Assembly (NCBI RefSeq): GCF_003286085.1
Contig: NW_020825326.1
Location: forward strand, 1,488,001 to 1,552,000
Length of the DNA: 64,000 nucleotides
Origin: Drosophila persimilis
Lineage: Eukaryota; Arthropoda; Insecta; Diptera; Drosophilidae
Direction: 5' to 3'
The translations under genes were made by a program, and so were the position numbers. Of the stretch, positions 12,901 to 27,500 are shown in pieces; the stretch's first letter is position 1, and the number at the start of each line of letters is the position of its first letter. The notes under the pieces are model-generated. The model did not search any database, was not told where the DNA came from, and saw only the letters and a list, made by a program, of their open reading frames with translations.

Positions 12901-15900
12901 GAGTATCGCCATCTTCCGCTATTCTTCCTGCAGGATTCCTTTCCCTCTTCCGTCGCTGGTCTCTTTCAAGTGCCAGGTTCTCCAGGTTCCTGGTCAGTCA
13001 CAAATTATGGACTTGGGTGCCTTTCCTGCCTTGATTGGGCCTTGCCTCTTGGCACTTTGAGGCGTTGGCTTCGCGCAATTTGGTTGCAACCTCCTCTTGG
13101 TCTGCTACATCTCGCGTTCTACGACTTCCCCTCTCCACATCACTCTCCGCATCCGCATCTGCATCTGCATCTCCATCTGCATCTGCATCTGCATCTGAAT
13201 CTCTGCGGCTGTCTGTTCACATGGAACTGTGAGATTTTCGTGGCTCGTTTATTTATTATGATTATTTATTTTGTTTTACTTAGTTTGTGGCTGTCTGCCT
13301 CTGCCTCTGCCTGCCACAGATGTTGGCAGTCCATCAGGCTGCTAGATGTTTGGGATCGGATCGGTTGGGAAGGGTGAGGGGCAACCCATACAGAGATAGA
13401 GACACATGGAGTAGGGCATAGGATTGATTAGATTTCTTCGGCTGAAGTTTTTCTTCGGTTTTTCTTTTTCGTTTTCTTTTTCTTCTTCACTTTTTTCACT
13501 CGACAGTTCCAAGTTGAACAAACGCTTGCTCTCTGTTTGGCCGTCTGTCTGTGTGCCACGTCTGGTGTCGCCCACTTTTGGGACGTCTTTGCATGCCGCC
13601 ACCCCCCACCCGCCGACCCCCTCCTTCTGTATACAATCTCCCTCCTGTTTGCTCTCTGTGCGACTCTCGCCTTGGACCATGTGGCACCGTTTGGGCGACT
13701 GCCCAAATGCAAATCCTGTCGACAATCGACAGGCCACACCTACCCGCCCCAACGCACACATTCTCACTCGCACACGCACACACACAGACACACAGACACA
13801 CACACAAACAGACAAGAGTCTGCAAGTGGGTGTCTTGTCCGCTGGCTTGTTGCACATGACGAATTTTGACTTGCCTCAGCCCCAGTCTCAGCCTCGGCTT
13901 CAGGTTCAGTCTCAAGCTCAACTTCAGCTGCAACTGCCACACCAACTCGACTGCAACTTCAGATTCAGCTGCGGCTTTAGCTGCGGCTTTGCGTTTTGAG
14001 TTCGACTGCGTGTGGGCGCCAAAATCGAAAACTGCGATGGCGACACAACTCTTGATAAGAACAAACTTGCCGCACACAAAAGCACACAGGCCCAGACAGA
14101 GACAGAGACACGGCACAGCACGGCATGGCCATTGCACGGATGCATTGGCACACAGATATGTACATGTACACACACGTACATAAATGTTGACAAGCCAGCA
14201 GTGCGCCACTTTTACCAAAAAACAACTACAACTGCAGCAAGTACAGGCAGAAAGAAAGAATACCTCCAGCAGGTAGTCGAAGCTCGATACACCCTCGAAG
14301 AAATACTCGACACGAGGGATATTGAGGACTATTCACACCAGTGCCAACAATACACGTTTGTCGAATGATTCGCTGTACAAATTTCCCATAATCGAAAAGA
14401 CACATCAACCGAATGTGATGGTTCGAATGTGACGTGTGCTATAATGGAATTAATTCCCTGGAATATTCATCGAGCAGATGAGGTATCCATATCCCTACTC
14501 GTTTCGATCCATCTCTTTGAAATTGTCAAGCCAATATCGGGAGAGATCTAAGACACTAATGCGAGTATACATGGTAGCAGAGCTCTATTAGCCCACAAAC
14601 TCGTATCTTTGTAGTGTCGGAACAGAACAGAACAGTGTGTGGCACTCTCTTGGCCTCTCTCTTGGTGCCACATCGTAGCACCCTATGGAAGAGTGTAGCA
14701 ACTCCAGCTCCAACTGCAACTCCAACTCGTTTTCCGTTTCGTTGTCGTCGTTGTCGTCGTTGTCGCCGTGTTTTATGTACTTGAGCTCCAGTTTATGAGT
14801 TGTATTAGTCCATAGACCTAGCGATGGCGATGGAGATGGCGATGGAAACTTTGTGGCAGTGGCGACAGTTGCCGCATTTATCTGGCGAGACAGCCAGAGT
14901 GAGGCATGTGTCTGGGACCACTAGGTGCTGCAACTCCCCATGGGTTAATTGATAAGGTTATTGTTTTCCACTTCGAAGGGCGTATTTGGGGCCTACACAC
15001 ACACAGATACGATATGTATGTATGTATGCCCCAGTCCAGGGGGGCGTCTCCATGGGGACCTCCGCACGATAAAAGGTGCGATTAGGCTCGCCCAGAGAGA
15101 GCCGATACTCGTATCTCCAAGGCTATTCTGCGGTTGCGTTTCGTTGCTGGAACAATAACCACGATAAACGTACTTGCTTATCGAAAAATCTTTGGGTTGG
15201 TCATGAATCCTCATGAAATCCGGATGGAAGCCTTGGAGTTCGTATTGAATTCCTAAAGAATAATTAGCGAATTAGGGCACAGGAGTATTGGCCTATAGTT
15301 ATTCCAATAAACACAGACATTCAATTCCATATTGACGCCCCATGAAATTATCAACCAATCAAGATCCGCGTATCCCATATGCCTATGTACATCTGATTGG
15401 AGGGATCGGCAGTGGAGATAAGTACACATACATATGTATGTTGCATATGATCTTCTCAATTTTGATCCTCTCGAAATCCCAGAGAATTCCCAAAGATTCA
15501 ACACGAACTATAATACGAGTATGGCCAGATTTTAGTTCCCATCAAATTTATGAGCCGTTGACGCCAGACATCATCGAAAAAGCTGGAAAATCGCTCTGGC
15601 GGAAAAGTTTCTTCCTCGTTTCGTTTTCTTAACGTTCTTTTTCTCTCGTATTTCTCGGCTCATTTTCTTTTTTTGGTTTTTTTTGTGGGCTGTAATTAAA
15701 AGGCAAATCACGTTTCTTTTTAATGATTTGGTCGGGGTTTTTCATTTTGGGGCGTGGGCAGCGCTGCTTTCGTTTCGTTCCGTTCCGTTCCGTTTCGTTC
15801 CGTTTCGTGCTAGCCAGTGAAAGTCACCAAACGTCTCGGCCCACCTCCTCTTTCCCACACTCCCCCTTGCGATCGCATTTTCCATTTTCACCATGGGCCG

Positions 15901-18900
15901 TTTTCGGGCGCATTTCCGCTCTCAATGGAAAATGCCTCCTCGGACAGAGAGTAATTAATTGTGGAGTGCGCAAATCGCACGCAAACGAAGCGGACGCATC
16001 GAAGCATGCCACATGCCTCATCGAATGGGGAATTATGTCACATACTTACCCCCTCTTTCGCTCCCCTCTGTGGCGCATGGCCTGGGGGCTGTATGGGGTA
16101 CAGTGTGTGGGGTGTGGGTGTGGGGTGTGGGGTGTGGGGTGTGGACGACGCCCCTCAATTAATTGGTAACGCTTCGCTGAGAGGCCCAAGAAGCCACCGG
16201 GAAAAAGCTGCAGCAGCAGCCAAAACGGTGTGCCGCTGCTGCTAAACGATTTCGTCAGCCGCGTTCACGTTCGCGTTCCCATCGGAAAGGCGAAAACCCA
16301 TCAAAAATTATGGCCCCCAATTTGCCTGTTTTGGCCATCGAGACATTTTTCGGTTCTCCGACCGTTCGTTCGATCGTTCGTTCCCATGCGGATTGCTTTT
16401 GGTCGGTTTTTTAGCGAACAAAACGAACATAATCCACTTAGAGGCGATCCAATTTAGATCAGCTCTTGCTCACTTGTGCTTTAATTCGGAATTTGGAATT
16501 TGGAATTTGGAATTCGGAATGGGGATGGGGATGGGATGACTGGGGAGGGACTGTGCGACTGGGGAGCTGGGGAACTGGTTCTGGCTGGAGGAGGAGGTGC
16601 TGGCGCTGGCGCTGGCGCTGATACTGGGAACTGGAGCTGGTTACTGCAGGATATCCAAATGGGCTCAAGAAGTGGTTCCCTTTAGTGTGGCAGAAAATAG
16701 CTAATCTTCACGGATGATGCTGCTGGTGTTGTATTTCCTGAAACCACCAAAGGAACTGCTGGACTATTCTCCCTTCGGCCCACATTGGCTCCAGCAGATT
16801 TCCAGGCTGATTCTTTGGGGAATCTCCGCCGACGGGCAACGGCTCGTTCTGAGGCGGATCCACCGCCACGCCACTGCTCCCCAGCTCGATTTCCATTCGC
16901 TTCACTTTGCGGCGTCTGATTCATCCATTCAGCAATTAAGGCGTTAGCCACGGGAGGGCGTGGCACTTGGCACGACCCAATTACACGGCGGACCAAAAAA
17001 CAACCACCGCGCACCACCCACCACCCACCACCCACCACCCACATGCCCCCGGGGCACCAGCAGCAGGGGAGCACTGGGGGAGCAATTAAAATTTTCCATG
17101 CATTTTCGCCCAATGTTCGCGACAAGTAATTTTGCATTGCGCATTCCCCTGGCGGTACAGTACACTCGAAATGTTATTTGCAATTTTTTGCAGAACTTGT
17201 TTGGGCCAAGGGGGGGAGGCAGGGTAGCGGCAGCGGCAGAGTGGGGTTTCTATCGGCTGTGTTATGCAAGTTCTGCTGGTGCTGCCCACGCGCCCTCTTG
17301 GATCTCTCTCGCTGTCTGAGGTTGCAGCTGCGGCATGCCAGGGCTGAGGCTTGTGTGAGTGATCTCTGGGCTGCAGCCCTGGCTCGGCGGGGCTCGGTGC
17401 AATCGCCACCTAATTGCCGACGTGGCAGTTGCAATTGCCACTGCGGTTGCTTCCGTTTCATTGGCATTTTCAACGCTTCGTTGACTCTGACGTTGATTGC
17501 CGCAGCCGCAGGCGCAGCTCGCAGGTCGCAAGAAGATCGCGAGAGCCCCACTGCAGCAGGCAAAACCCAAAGCGATCCGTGCCCCATCCTGGTCATTTGC
17601 ATGCCATAATGCCAGCAATAAGAGTAATTTGCTTGGGCCCAGAACCAGACCCGTACTGAGACCCATACTGAGACCCATCCACAGAATAAATTCCAATCAA
17701 ATTGCTGCTGCCTCGCCCCGCCACGCCCCGCATCGCATCGCATCGTGTGGAGTGGAGTGGCCCTGGCTGGGGCATTGCCTGCTTGGAGAACACTCGGGCT
17801 GTCATTTAACCAGCACCTGTTGCATTGATTGAGAACTTGTTGCTGCCGTGCCACAGCAGCAGCAACATCAGCAGCAACAGCAACAGAAAGAGCAACAGAA
17901 AGAGCAACTGCAGCATACTCGTATGTACGGGTGCGGCCCATCAGCTGTCAGCAATTTGTTGTGATCAATTTATTAAAAATCTCAGATGCCGCAAGGGGGT
18001 TCGTCTCGAGTTGAAGGACACCATCCTCATCCTCATCCTCATCCGCATCCAGAGCCTCGGCCAGATAATCAAAGTGATCAGTGGGGCCTCGGCCTTGGCC
18101 TCTCTCCGTCACCGTTCCATCTCCGTCTCTGAGTTCCATCGGAGTGCATCTCGCATCTCATCTGCATAAGTGCCCAGCTCCGAGAGCGGCTCGGGGCTGG
18201 CTTATTCTGGCCACCGTCACCGGCGAGATCTGCCACCCAGGCTGTTCCCGGAACTCGCAGCAATTGTTGCACCTTGCCTTGGAATTTGTCATTGTTGTTG
18301 CTAAACGAAAAGAGAAAGAGAGAGAGAGAGAGGGAGAGGGAGAAAGGGGGCTGCACACCCAAAGCCAAAGTGCTTCGCTGAGAACTTGTCTCTGGAGCTG
18401 GACCTGGAGAACCTCTTTGATCTCCCTCGGACATGAATACACGATACATGGGTCACAGCTCAAGCTTTGATGGACGATCACTATTCAAATCAAAGTTTCG
18501 CTCACTTGAAATTCATTTTTTGGATATCAGAGATCGCATATGCACTTCCCTTTTCGGGTACTCATTTATCCGCAGATCGCTTTTAATTGGTTAATTTTAT
18601 TTCCCAGTGATCTACTGATCACCGATCACTGTTGGATCATTGAGTAGGATGTGTGAGCTGAGGAATGGCGTGCATCCATGTTTCTCCTCAAGCAGCACTA
18701 TTCTCCGATCGCTGATCATTGATCAATATGACTGTGGCCCCCAAATCACTGTTCCGCTGTTGCACTCTTCGCGATTTTCCATTAGTCTCTGGGCCCTCAC
18801 ATTTCGCATATGAATCGCTGCGCCCCCCATCCCCAACCTGGCATCTGCGTAGCATCTTCCAAGCATCTCTTGTGGCTCTACTCCAATCGCTCCAACACAC

Positions 18901-21900
18901 TTTTCCATTTCACAGGCCGCTAACCACTTGTGCAGTGTACACAAGATGTCCCAGTCGCAGTCGCAGTCGCAGTTGCAGTCACGGTCACAGGCTGTGGAAT
19001 GCCCATCGCTTGACTGTCATAATTGGAAGATGCAGAAATTAGCAATGACCAGCCAAATCATCCGGAATCTTCCGAGGAGGGAGATAGTCAGGCAGTCTCA
19101 TGGCCAATGCGGATGCAAGTCATGAATGCCCCCACATTCATGACCGGTGGCAGCTCCAGTTGCCAGTTGCCAGTTGCCAGTTGCCAGCTGCTTTGTTGCA
19201 CATATGCAAAGGGCAGACCACAATGGGTGCAACAGCAGTTTGTGCTGCTGGGGCTGCAACAGATCGCGGAGCAGAGAGATCACAGATCACAGATCACAGA
19301 TCACGATGTGGTGTCCGCTCACGCTAATGAATGCTGATGATGATGAAGTGCATGCCTGCTGAGCGCACAGACTTGTTCGACTGTCCGGTTGATTTTTTTG
19401 CGTGCCGCAATTTCAATTTGTTTGGCCACTTGAAGACTTTGCTCCACTCCACTCCACTCCACTGTACTCCACTGTACTCCTGCTGCTGCTGCCGCTGCTG
19501 CTGCCGCCGCCTGTCTGCCTGTCTGCCTCTTTCACTTTTTGAGCTGTTTTGCGATCTCTGGAGCGACTTGCGCAAGCATTTTACTTATTGGATGGGATGC
19601 CGACCACTTGAACGGGCCGTCCATCTCCCCATCTTCCCATCTCCGCACCTCCCCTCCCCTCCCCTCCCCTCCACAGCACAGCTCCCTCCTCGCGGTCTGC
19701 CAGAGCTCTTGCACTTGAACTAAAATGCCTCAAACTTGCTGCTGCTGCTGCTGCTGCTGCTGTCGTTGACAACACACAAATGGAAAGTACAAATAGAAAC
19801 CGAGCACCGCTATGTCTTCTTCTTGTCATACCCTTGCAGAGGGTATTACAATGCCAGCCTGAGGCGTGCAATGCACAGCTTTGGCTTTTTCTGCACTATA
19901 AACACATACATATGTATATTATATATGTATGTATGTACATACATTGTAAATATAGTAAATACCCGATCACCCATGAGATGAATGGCTTCCCTTATGTACA
20001 TAGCACGTATATTTGACCATTTAAATGAATGCCCATTGATCGGCGAACTATATGCGACAGATTACTTTTTGGAGTATCTGTCCAATGGAATTAGATTACG
20101 TTCCGCCATAGCTCGTTTTATCCATCAAACAGATTCGAATGCCACTACTATCGACTATCGCCTTGCAAGGGTATTTCATGGAGTGCTTCGATTGCTTTCA
20201 TCTGGCTTTCCTCTGCGCTAACGGTAGCTGGTTGCCGCAGGCAGTGTTTCGTCTACCGCTTGGATGCGTCTCGACGGTTTAGCCTTGAGGCGGCGTCTGC
20301 TCTCTGGAAAGCGGACTGGAAGAGGGCTAGAGCGTTGCAGACGGGTGTAGGGGGGGAAGCGGAAATGCATCGGGCAGCCGTTTCCCGTCTCTCACCGGGT
20401 TCTAAGTAGCACTCCGCTCCGTTTGTCTTGGTGTGCTCGTTCTACTGATTCATTGTCTATCACTGAGCATCTTGGCCATGCTTATCTGGTTGGCCGGCTT
20501 ATCAGCCTGCCTTGTCAGTCGTCTACCTTGTCAACCCCTCTCCACCTTTCTCTCTACCCAATCAATCTGCTTATCTGTAACGCACACACTTCTGTATGTA
20601 TGTATTATGTATATAGATCCATTCGCTCTCTGATAAATCCCAACACTTTCCCTCACACTCTACTGCCAGTTCCAGTTCCAGTTCCAGTTCCAGCTCCATT
20701 TGGGACTCCTCTCCTCTCCTCTTCTGTTCTCTGCTCACTCTTCTCGACTTATCAGTGGCGATCGGCTACAACTCTGCTTTGCTCTCTCCTTTATATGTAT
20801 ATATATATATATATAGTAAACCGATTGGTTTGCAATCCGGTTTCGATTTCATTTGGATTGTCCTTGGAAGTAAATGATTCGAGAAGTCCCTGTGCAAAGG
20901 TTTGTGGAGCCACAGCGGAGAACCGGAGATTGGGGATCCCCATCCCTATCCATATCCGTATCCGTATCCGTATCCCCATAAATATGCTTATATTCATGCG
21001 CAGATCATGATCAGGGAGTAGATGGCGGGCGTGATAAGTCACTATTGAAGTTCTGCTGTTGCTTTTGCTGTTCCCCTAGCCCTTTCCCCCCGCCATTGCA
21101 CCCTCCTCCATGCCTTCACCCTAATGCCCAGCCAGCTGTGCGAAAATTGACCAACTGACCAAAATCGATTCAATCGCTTCTGTTTGATTTGCCTTTGTTT
21201 GTTGTTTGCCTCCAATCAATGGGAAACTCCCATTCCCAAAGGGGAACGCTCGAGTGGTACTGGGTATGGGAGGGGGGGCGGGGTGGGTGTGAGGCGGAAG
21301 CAGCCGCTTGACAGCGTCAACATCCATTAGGCCATTAGGAACAGACCAATGGTCCAATTAGCCAACTGTGGAACTGCGGAACTGTCAGAGCCGCCCTAAA
21401 CGCCAAACGAGTCGATTCCAACCTCAAACCCTGGAGGAAAACTCGAAAAACGCCCCCGCCGCGGCGGTGCGGTGCGGTGCAATGCGTTGGGTCTGCCTCA
21501 GAGCTGTCATCACTTTCGCTGTCGCTGTGGAGGAGGGGGCGGGATGGCGTCGGGTGGGACGAGATGGAATGGGCGGGGGGGGGCGGCCGGTGGCCGGTGG
21601 GGGAGCTGTCCTTAGATGGTCAGCTTTAATTAGCAGCCAGCGACAATCGAATCGAATCGCATCGAGTCAGATCGGTACGATCGCTTGCGCAGTTATTTCA
21701 TCAATGACATTTAAGGCTTCATTAAAAGTCCTGCAAACGGGCGTGACCTTATTTGGCGAGCAGTGATCGATCGCTGGGGAGGGGGTCCGGGGAAGGGGCA
21801 CACAGGCCTGTCCCAGGAACGGAAGAGAAAGAAACATAAGTGGAGGATCTCTAAGGCCGCCGCATAAATTTCATTTGATTGGACTGCGATTGCCTCGGAC

Positions 21901-24509
21901 CTTGTCGCGCCACTAACGAGCCTAGCGGTGACATCGTGCCAGCGTGATAGCGTGAGTCCACAATTCCAGAGGATTTATAAAGCCTATCATTCGGGCTCCT
22001 CGTGTGGTGATGAGTGGGTATGGGGTCTACTCATGCTCTGCTATCTTTTCGAAGATGTTTTCATATATATATAAATAGAGTTTATCGTCATCGGGAGAAT
22101 CATACGATTGCTCACGCTTCAGCTGAAACGAGAGTATCTATACATGTATAAACATTCAATGGAATGACATGCCAATAAGTGCTGATATCGGAAATGAGTG
22201 GAAATACTAGATAAAGATGACCAACACGTGTCACGTGTTTCTTACGCTCTCATGTCTATCAGCAACTCCCCCCTCTCTCTCTCTCTCTGAGCCTCTCTCT
22301 CTGAGCCTCTTTCTCTGAGCCTCTCTCTCTGTGCCTTGGCTGAGAGTGCCAAGAGTGCTGAGAGACAAATTCAGCTAAGCATCTTCATTCCCAACTCCTG
22401 CCTGGCTGCCTGGCTGCCTCACTACCACTCTGCGATTCGAGATTCTCTCATTTCCAGTCCACCACCATTAAAAATGCAAGTTGCTCGGACAGTTGGCTCT
22501 GCTGGGCTCCTTTGCCACGTTTCGTTAGCCCGTTTCGCTTTTACTTAACATTTTAAGCCTTTGCGCCGCTAATTGGCTGAAAATACCAAAAATGGCAATG
22601 CATGACGATTCCGCTGGCCATTGAAGATCGACAACGGGAAGGGGGAGGGGGAGGGAATGGGGAATGGGGAAAGGTATGGCAATAGGAGCTGAAATTGGAA
22701 TTGGAGTCGGACCTGGACCTGGACCTGGACCTGGACATGGACCTGGACATGGACATGGACCATCCAGGCCTCAGCTGGAGACGATAGTTCATGATTTAAA
22801 TGTACCGAAAATCGTACAGAATTCAGCTCCACCACTACGAGTATTCCATATTCCATATCCATGCACCCGAATCCCTTGGAATATCCATTAAAAGTATGCA
22901 GACCCATCGTCTCTACAGACCAAAAGACTACTAACCCATAAGTGCCACGTCAGTCGATATATCGATTAGGGATAGATCCCATCCCGAGGATTCCACATTA
23001 CAACCGGCCAGTCGCGTGTCGTACGGGCTTTGTCCGGTCCTAATTGACAGTCCCCAAGAACGTCCCCAAGAACGTCCCCGCGTCCCCGCTTCCCCGCGAT
23101 CCCCGATGCCCGATCCCCGATTCCCGATCCCAGGGCGAGGGCGTGGATAGAAGTCAATACATAAATAAATAATATTTATTTGCTGTTGTCGTGGGTTGCG
23201 TGGGCAGCAGCAGCTCCCCGTGGAGCAGCGCCCCGGTGCCGTGGCGTGGGTGCAAAGCTCAAAGCTCAGAGCCACTTTCCATATATTCCTAGTCTCTAGT
23301 GGATCCAAGGAGCTGGCTGGTGGAGGTGCCGGGGTGCCTCACGAATCGCGAGGCGTGCATCTGCGGCATGCAACTCCGATCAGTGATCACCGATCAGTGC
23401 TAGTGCTGCCTGTTCAATAGTTTGAGGCTTGCAGATGGATTCCTTCTCGCTTCTCTTCCTTTCCCCTTCTCCACTTTATTTTCTCCGTCCTCCATGTGGT
23501 TTCCTAACTATTTTAGCCGTTTTCCCATTAACTCTTTCCACCTGGAGTCCTTGCCATATTCTTCTTGATTCTCTCTTATTTCTTTGCCCATCCATGCTCT
23601 TTTCGACTCTCTTTATCTTGTATGTCCCCACTCGCCTGGTTGTTCTTTGTATCCTATCCTTTTATCCAAAGCTTTCTTTCAAAACTCTAGCCAGAAAGCA
23701 GCTGGTTTCGCATTACTGGCCGTAGTCCGCCTGCTTTCTTCTCGACCGGCCCGTGGTTGCTGTTGTTGTCAATAAAAAAGCGACGGCAAACAATTTAAAT
23801 TTGAATTTAAATTAGCTTCTGCTGCGTCCCTCCGCAACAACAGCACTTTGGCCACAGCCATTGCCGATGCCCTCAAACGATATCCAAGGTCCAATCACGA
23901 GATGCTGCTGCTGCTGCTGCTGCTGCGGGCTCTCCAGCTTCCTTTTCCTTCTTCGCGATTCTTTGCTTTTGCTTTTGCATTTGCATTTGCATTTTCATTT
24001 GCCTGCCGTCTGCGTTCGATTCGAGTTGAATGGCAGGCAACGCTCCTCTGTACTTGCCCTATACTAATGGGGCACAAGGCTCCACTGGTGCTGGTGCTGG
24101 TGCTGGGAGTAGAGGAAGGTATCTCGCGGATCGGTTTATCCACACAGAGTACGACTTCTTGTGCTCTGACATATCTTTGGGCCTGCATCTGATTTCTACA
24201 AAACTCTTATGGGAACTATTACACTCGTAATACTAGTGCGTAAATATTTTCAGGAAGATCAGATTCGACTTGGAGCACGTATAGAGCATATGTATGTACA
24301 TCTGAGTAGTGGGTTTCCTATAGTATCCTATAGTGGGAATACCGACTCTTCTTTTTCGGGCTTTGTTCTGCTCATCTCCCCCTCTTTCTAATATACTCAT
24401 TGAATTGTTCCTCTCTTTGCTCAACCCATCACCAGGAGGCTGCAGCTGTGATTAATTAAGGTACAACAATTGAGATCTCATAGTGCTGCTGCCTTTGATA
24501 ACAATACTC

Positions 24510-24549
<40 letters not shown>

Positions 24550-27500
24550 GTACGGGTACGTTTGAAAGAGAATGCCAAAAGGGGACCGCACTGACAGCTC
24601 GCATTTAAATGTCAATCAACGGACATGGACATGGACGTGGACATGGACATGGACACGCCGGCGAGACGACGCGGCGGCTTTGTGGGGGAGGCGTGCGGGC
24701 CACAGTGGATAGGTGGATTCATTACCTGAATACTCGTACGTGCATTAAGTCAACTTCAGAAGCAATTTTGACAAATAAATTCATCAACACTTCCGCTGAC
24801 AACTGGCAGATGGGGCGACTTCTGCCTTGGGAGCCGGCTAAATGTCCGCAGCAGCCACTGAAATGCACGCAAGCATGTCGTCCCGAATCCTATATACCCT
24901 CTCAGCTCAACCCGTAAACCATTATGAAATCTTTGCATTTGCATATATTGCACATGAACTGAGGAGCAGGTGGCTCCCAAAAGCTAACATTGGATCGATT
25001 CATACAGGGACCGTCATACAGCCGTCTACAAGTCTGAGCACACAAGACATGTTCCCGCCTTATATTAAGTTTCTGAGAATCGATTCTAAGAATCCTCTCT
25101 CCGACCTCCCGAAATCGCCAAACCGGCATACCCTCTCTCCCCGGAAGGGTATACTCGTGGAAACAAGCAAACAACAAACGCATTTGAAATTCAAATTTGA
25201 GCACTTTTAACGAGCATTCGCCTGGACAGAAGTTCGAGTTGCAGTTTTAGTCATACGAGTAGTTGTTGTACTCGTACTCGTACTCGTACTCGTACTCGTA
25301 TGTTTCGGTGGAGTAGGAGTAGGAGAAGTCAGAGTCAGAGTCAGAGTCGGAGTCGGTGTGGAGTCCGAGTCCCAGTCGGAGTCGGAGTCGGAGTCAGAGT
25401 GGAGTGGACAGCAGCCATGCGCATTGTTCGGTTGTGGGGATGCCTTGTAGACGCTCATCAGGTTGACAGCTGGGGCAAGGCGATACATTTTCAGGGCACC
25501 CACTGCAACCACTGCAACCACTGGAAATTCGCTGGAAGTGGCCCTAGAGCTTTGCGAGTTAATTGAGCATTCCGGGAGATCGGATTCCGCGCCTGTGTGC
25601 CCTTTTTTACAGTTGCCCATCCGCCAGGGTCTGCGCTCTCTCCCGCGCTGTTTTTGTCGCTGCCTCTGCTCCGATTTCGCAGAGCCAACAGAATAATTGA
25701 AGAACATTTTGCACAGCCGTCGCCAAAACGTGACAGAGGGCATAGAGCGCATAGAGGACAGAGAGGGCAGAGAGGGAAGAGAGGGGGAGAGAAAGAAAGA
25801 ACAGGGGTGGTTGGCAGGACTGTGGGGCTTGCAAAACAACGGATAACTCAGCGGAATGTGCTGGCGGTTACTGGAGTGTGTGGGCGTTCCGTTCCGGAGA
25901 TAACCCTCCCACAGTGGGCCACGAAATTCTGTGGACCCGGCACTCAGAATAATGGGAGCTGGTCAAAGAATGTAAAATAAGGTCGAACCGCTCAGGGGCT
26001 TTATTCAACAACTCTCCGCTCGAAGAGGATTCCACATTTCCGAACTACAGAGTCTTCGGTACGGAGACTTTCACGGAGAATACTCTTGCTGTTTTCTTAT
26101 CCATTTCTCTGGAAGCGATTCCAGAGCGTCCACACCACAGCTACTGCCAGTACTGTTCAGTACCAGTATCCAGTACTTACATATATGTACGAGTATGTGC
26201 GAGTTCTCGATGTAAACTATTTGGAAGTATACTATAAACCCAATCGAATCGACTTCCCCTTCCCCATCCCCATCCACAGTCCCACTCCCAGCCCGGATGC
26301 GATTTCCCATGCAGTTGAAACATCAACAAACAACTCTCACTGTACAAGTAGTCGCAATAGGGCCATGTATAAACAGACTTTTGGGCACTCCATCCGTAAA
26401 ATGAGGCGATGCGGATTAGAGTTCAATAACAGCCGCCACAATTATGATTACTCCGAGCATACTCGTATTCGGTGGAGAGCGTGCGCGCGCATTCGACTCT
26501 GCCACGAGCATTTACGAGCGCTGTACTGGGGGGCCAAGTGGTGCCGCCCCGACCTACTGATAGTGGCTATCACTGCCCCAGAGGAGGGGCTCCGACTGGG
26601 GCAGCACATGGCCCCCAAATGCTTGACCCAATTCCAATGGCTATCGAGCAGCTGCAAGGGAGCGGCAAAGGAGCGGCAGGGGAGCGGAAAGGGAGCAGCA
26701 GGAAGCAGACAACATATTCGATAGAGGATCAGCCTCCGTACCTATTTGGCAGATGTTTGAACAGCTGCCATCTCGCACTCCGTTCCTGTCTCTCCCATCG
26801 ACACGATACGAGTGGCATTGGGATTGTTTTGTAATTTCTGATAAGAGTTCCGAATCGTAGGCAGCCAATGAAACTCTGTCAATCAAATTTAGAGTCGATG
26901 GATCCTCTTTTTCTCGAGCTATCACGCGGCTATGGACAGCGCCGCGAATGAGATCGACGTTGAAACCACAGCCGGAACAGAGGACGAAGCGGAACCATCT
27001 CTAACACGAGGGCGGCACGAGGATGATGTGGAGCGATCGCACGAATCAGTGCTCTTCGGGCGGGGACGCCGGAGCTACTGGCTCAGCCTGTACGGCTTTG
27101 ATTCCGCCGAGGCCGTCCGCATCTTGTACATTTTCATGCGCTTCTGCCACCTCACCGCCATCCATCAGCTGCCGAACGGCATCGAGCTGAGGTTCGCCTC
27201 CTCGGAGCACCTCCAAAGGGGGCGTCTGCTCGCCCAGCGGCTCGTGGTGAGCCAGTTCCAGCTGCGGTGGCGAATGGGTCGCATGCCACGCCCACATCCC
27301 GACGATACTCCGCACCAGCAGCAGCAGCACCAGCATGAAGATGGGGGTGCGGTACAGAATCTCGCAGCGGAGGGCTTGGGCGTACTGGGAAGGCTGCGTC
27401 GGGCATTTGCCAACTACTTTCATGGGTCGACGGGGTCACGGTAGTCGATGAGTGCTACGATGGTGCTCAATGAGGTCCAAAGATAAAAGCCGTATACTCG

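Noticed and set aside
13424-14218. Overlapping long open frames on both strands
   Set aside because: Translations are driven by CA-, TG- and CAG-type repeats; no domain is visible and both strands are equally open.
17174-17941. 255-codon minus-strand open frame in mew intron 1
   Set aside because: Ala/Val/Gln-rich low-complexity translation over GC-rich sequence, with overlapping open frames on both strands, no recognisable domain and no splice or polyadenylation context.
19982-20221. 79-codon ATG-started frame in mew intron 1
   Set aside because: Reads like an ordinary protein stretch but has no known motif, no polyadenylation signal and no clear codon bias; too weak to call.
25207-25839. 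210-codon minus-strand open frame
   Set aside because: Its C-terminal half is only Ser/Thr/Pro/Asp repeats produced by TACTCG and GAGTC microsatellites.
26086-26724. 212-codon plus-strand open frame just upstream of the nested ORF
   Set aside because: Starts with TTG, not ATG, has no family resemblance and uses poor codons; probably chance upstream sequence.
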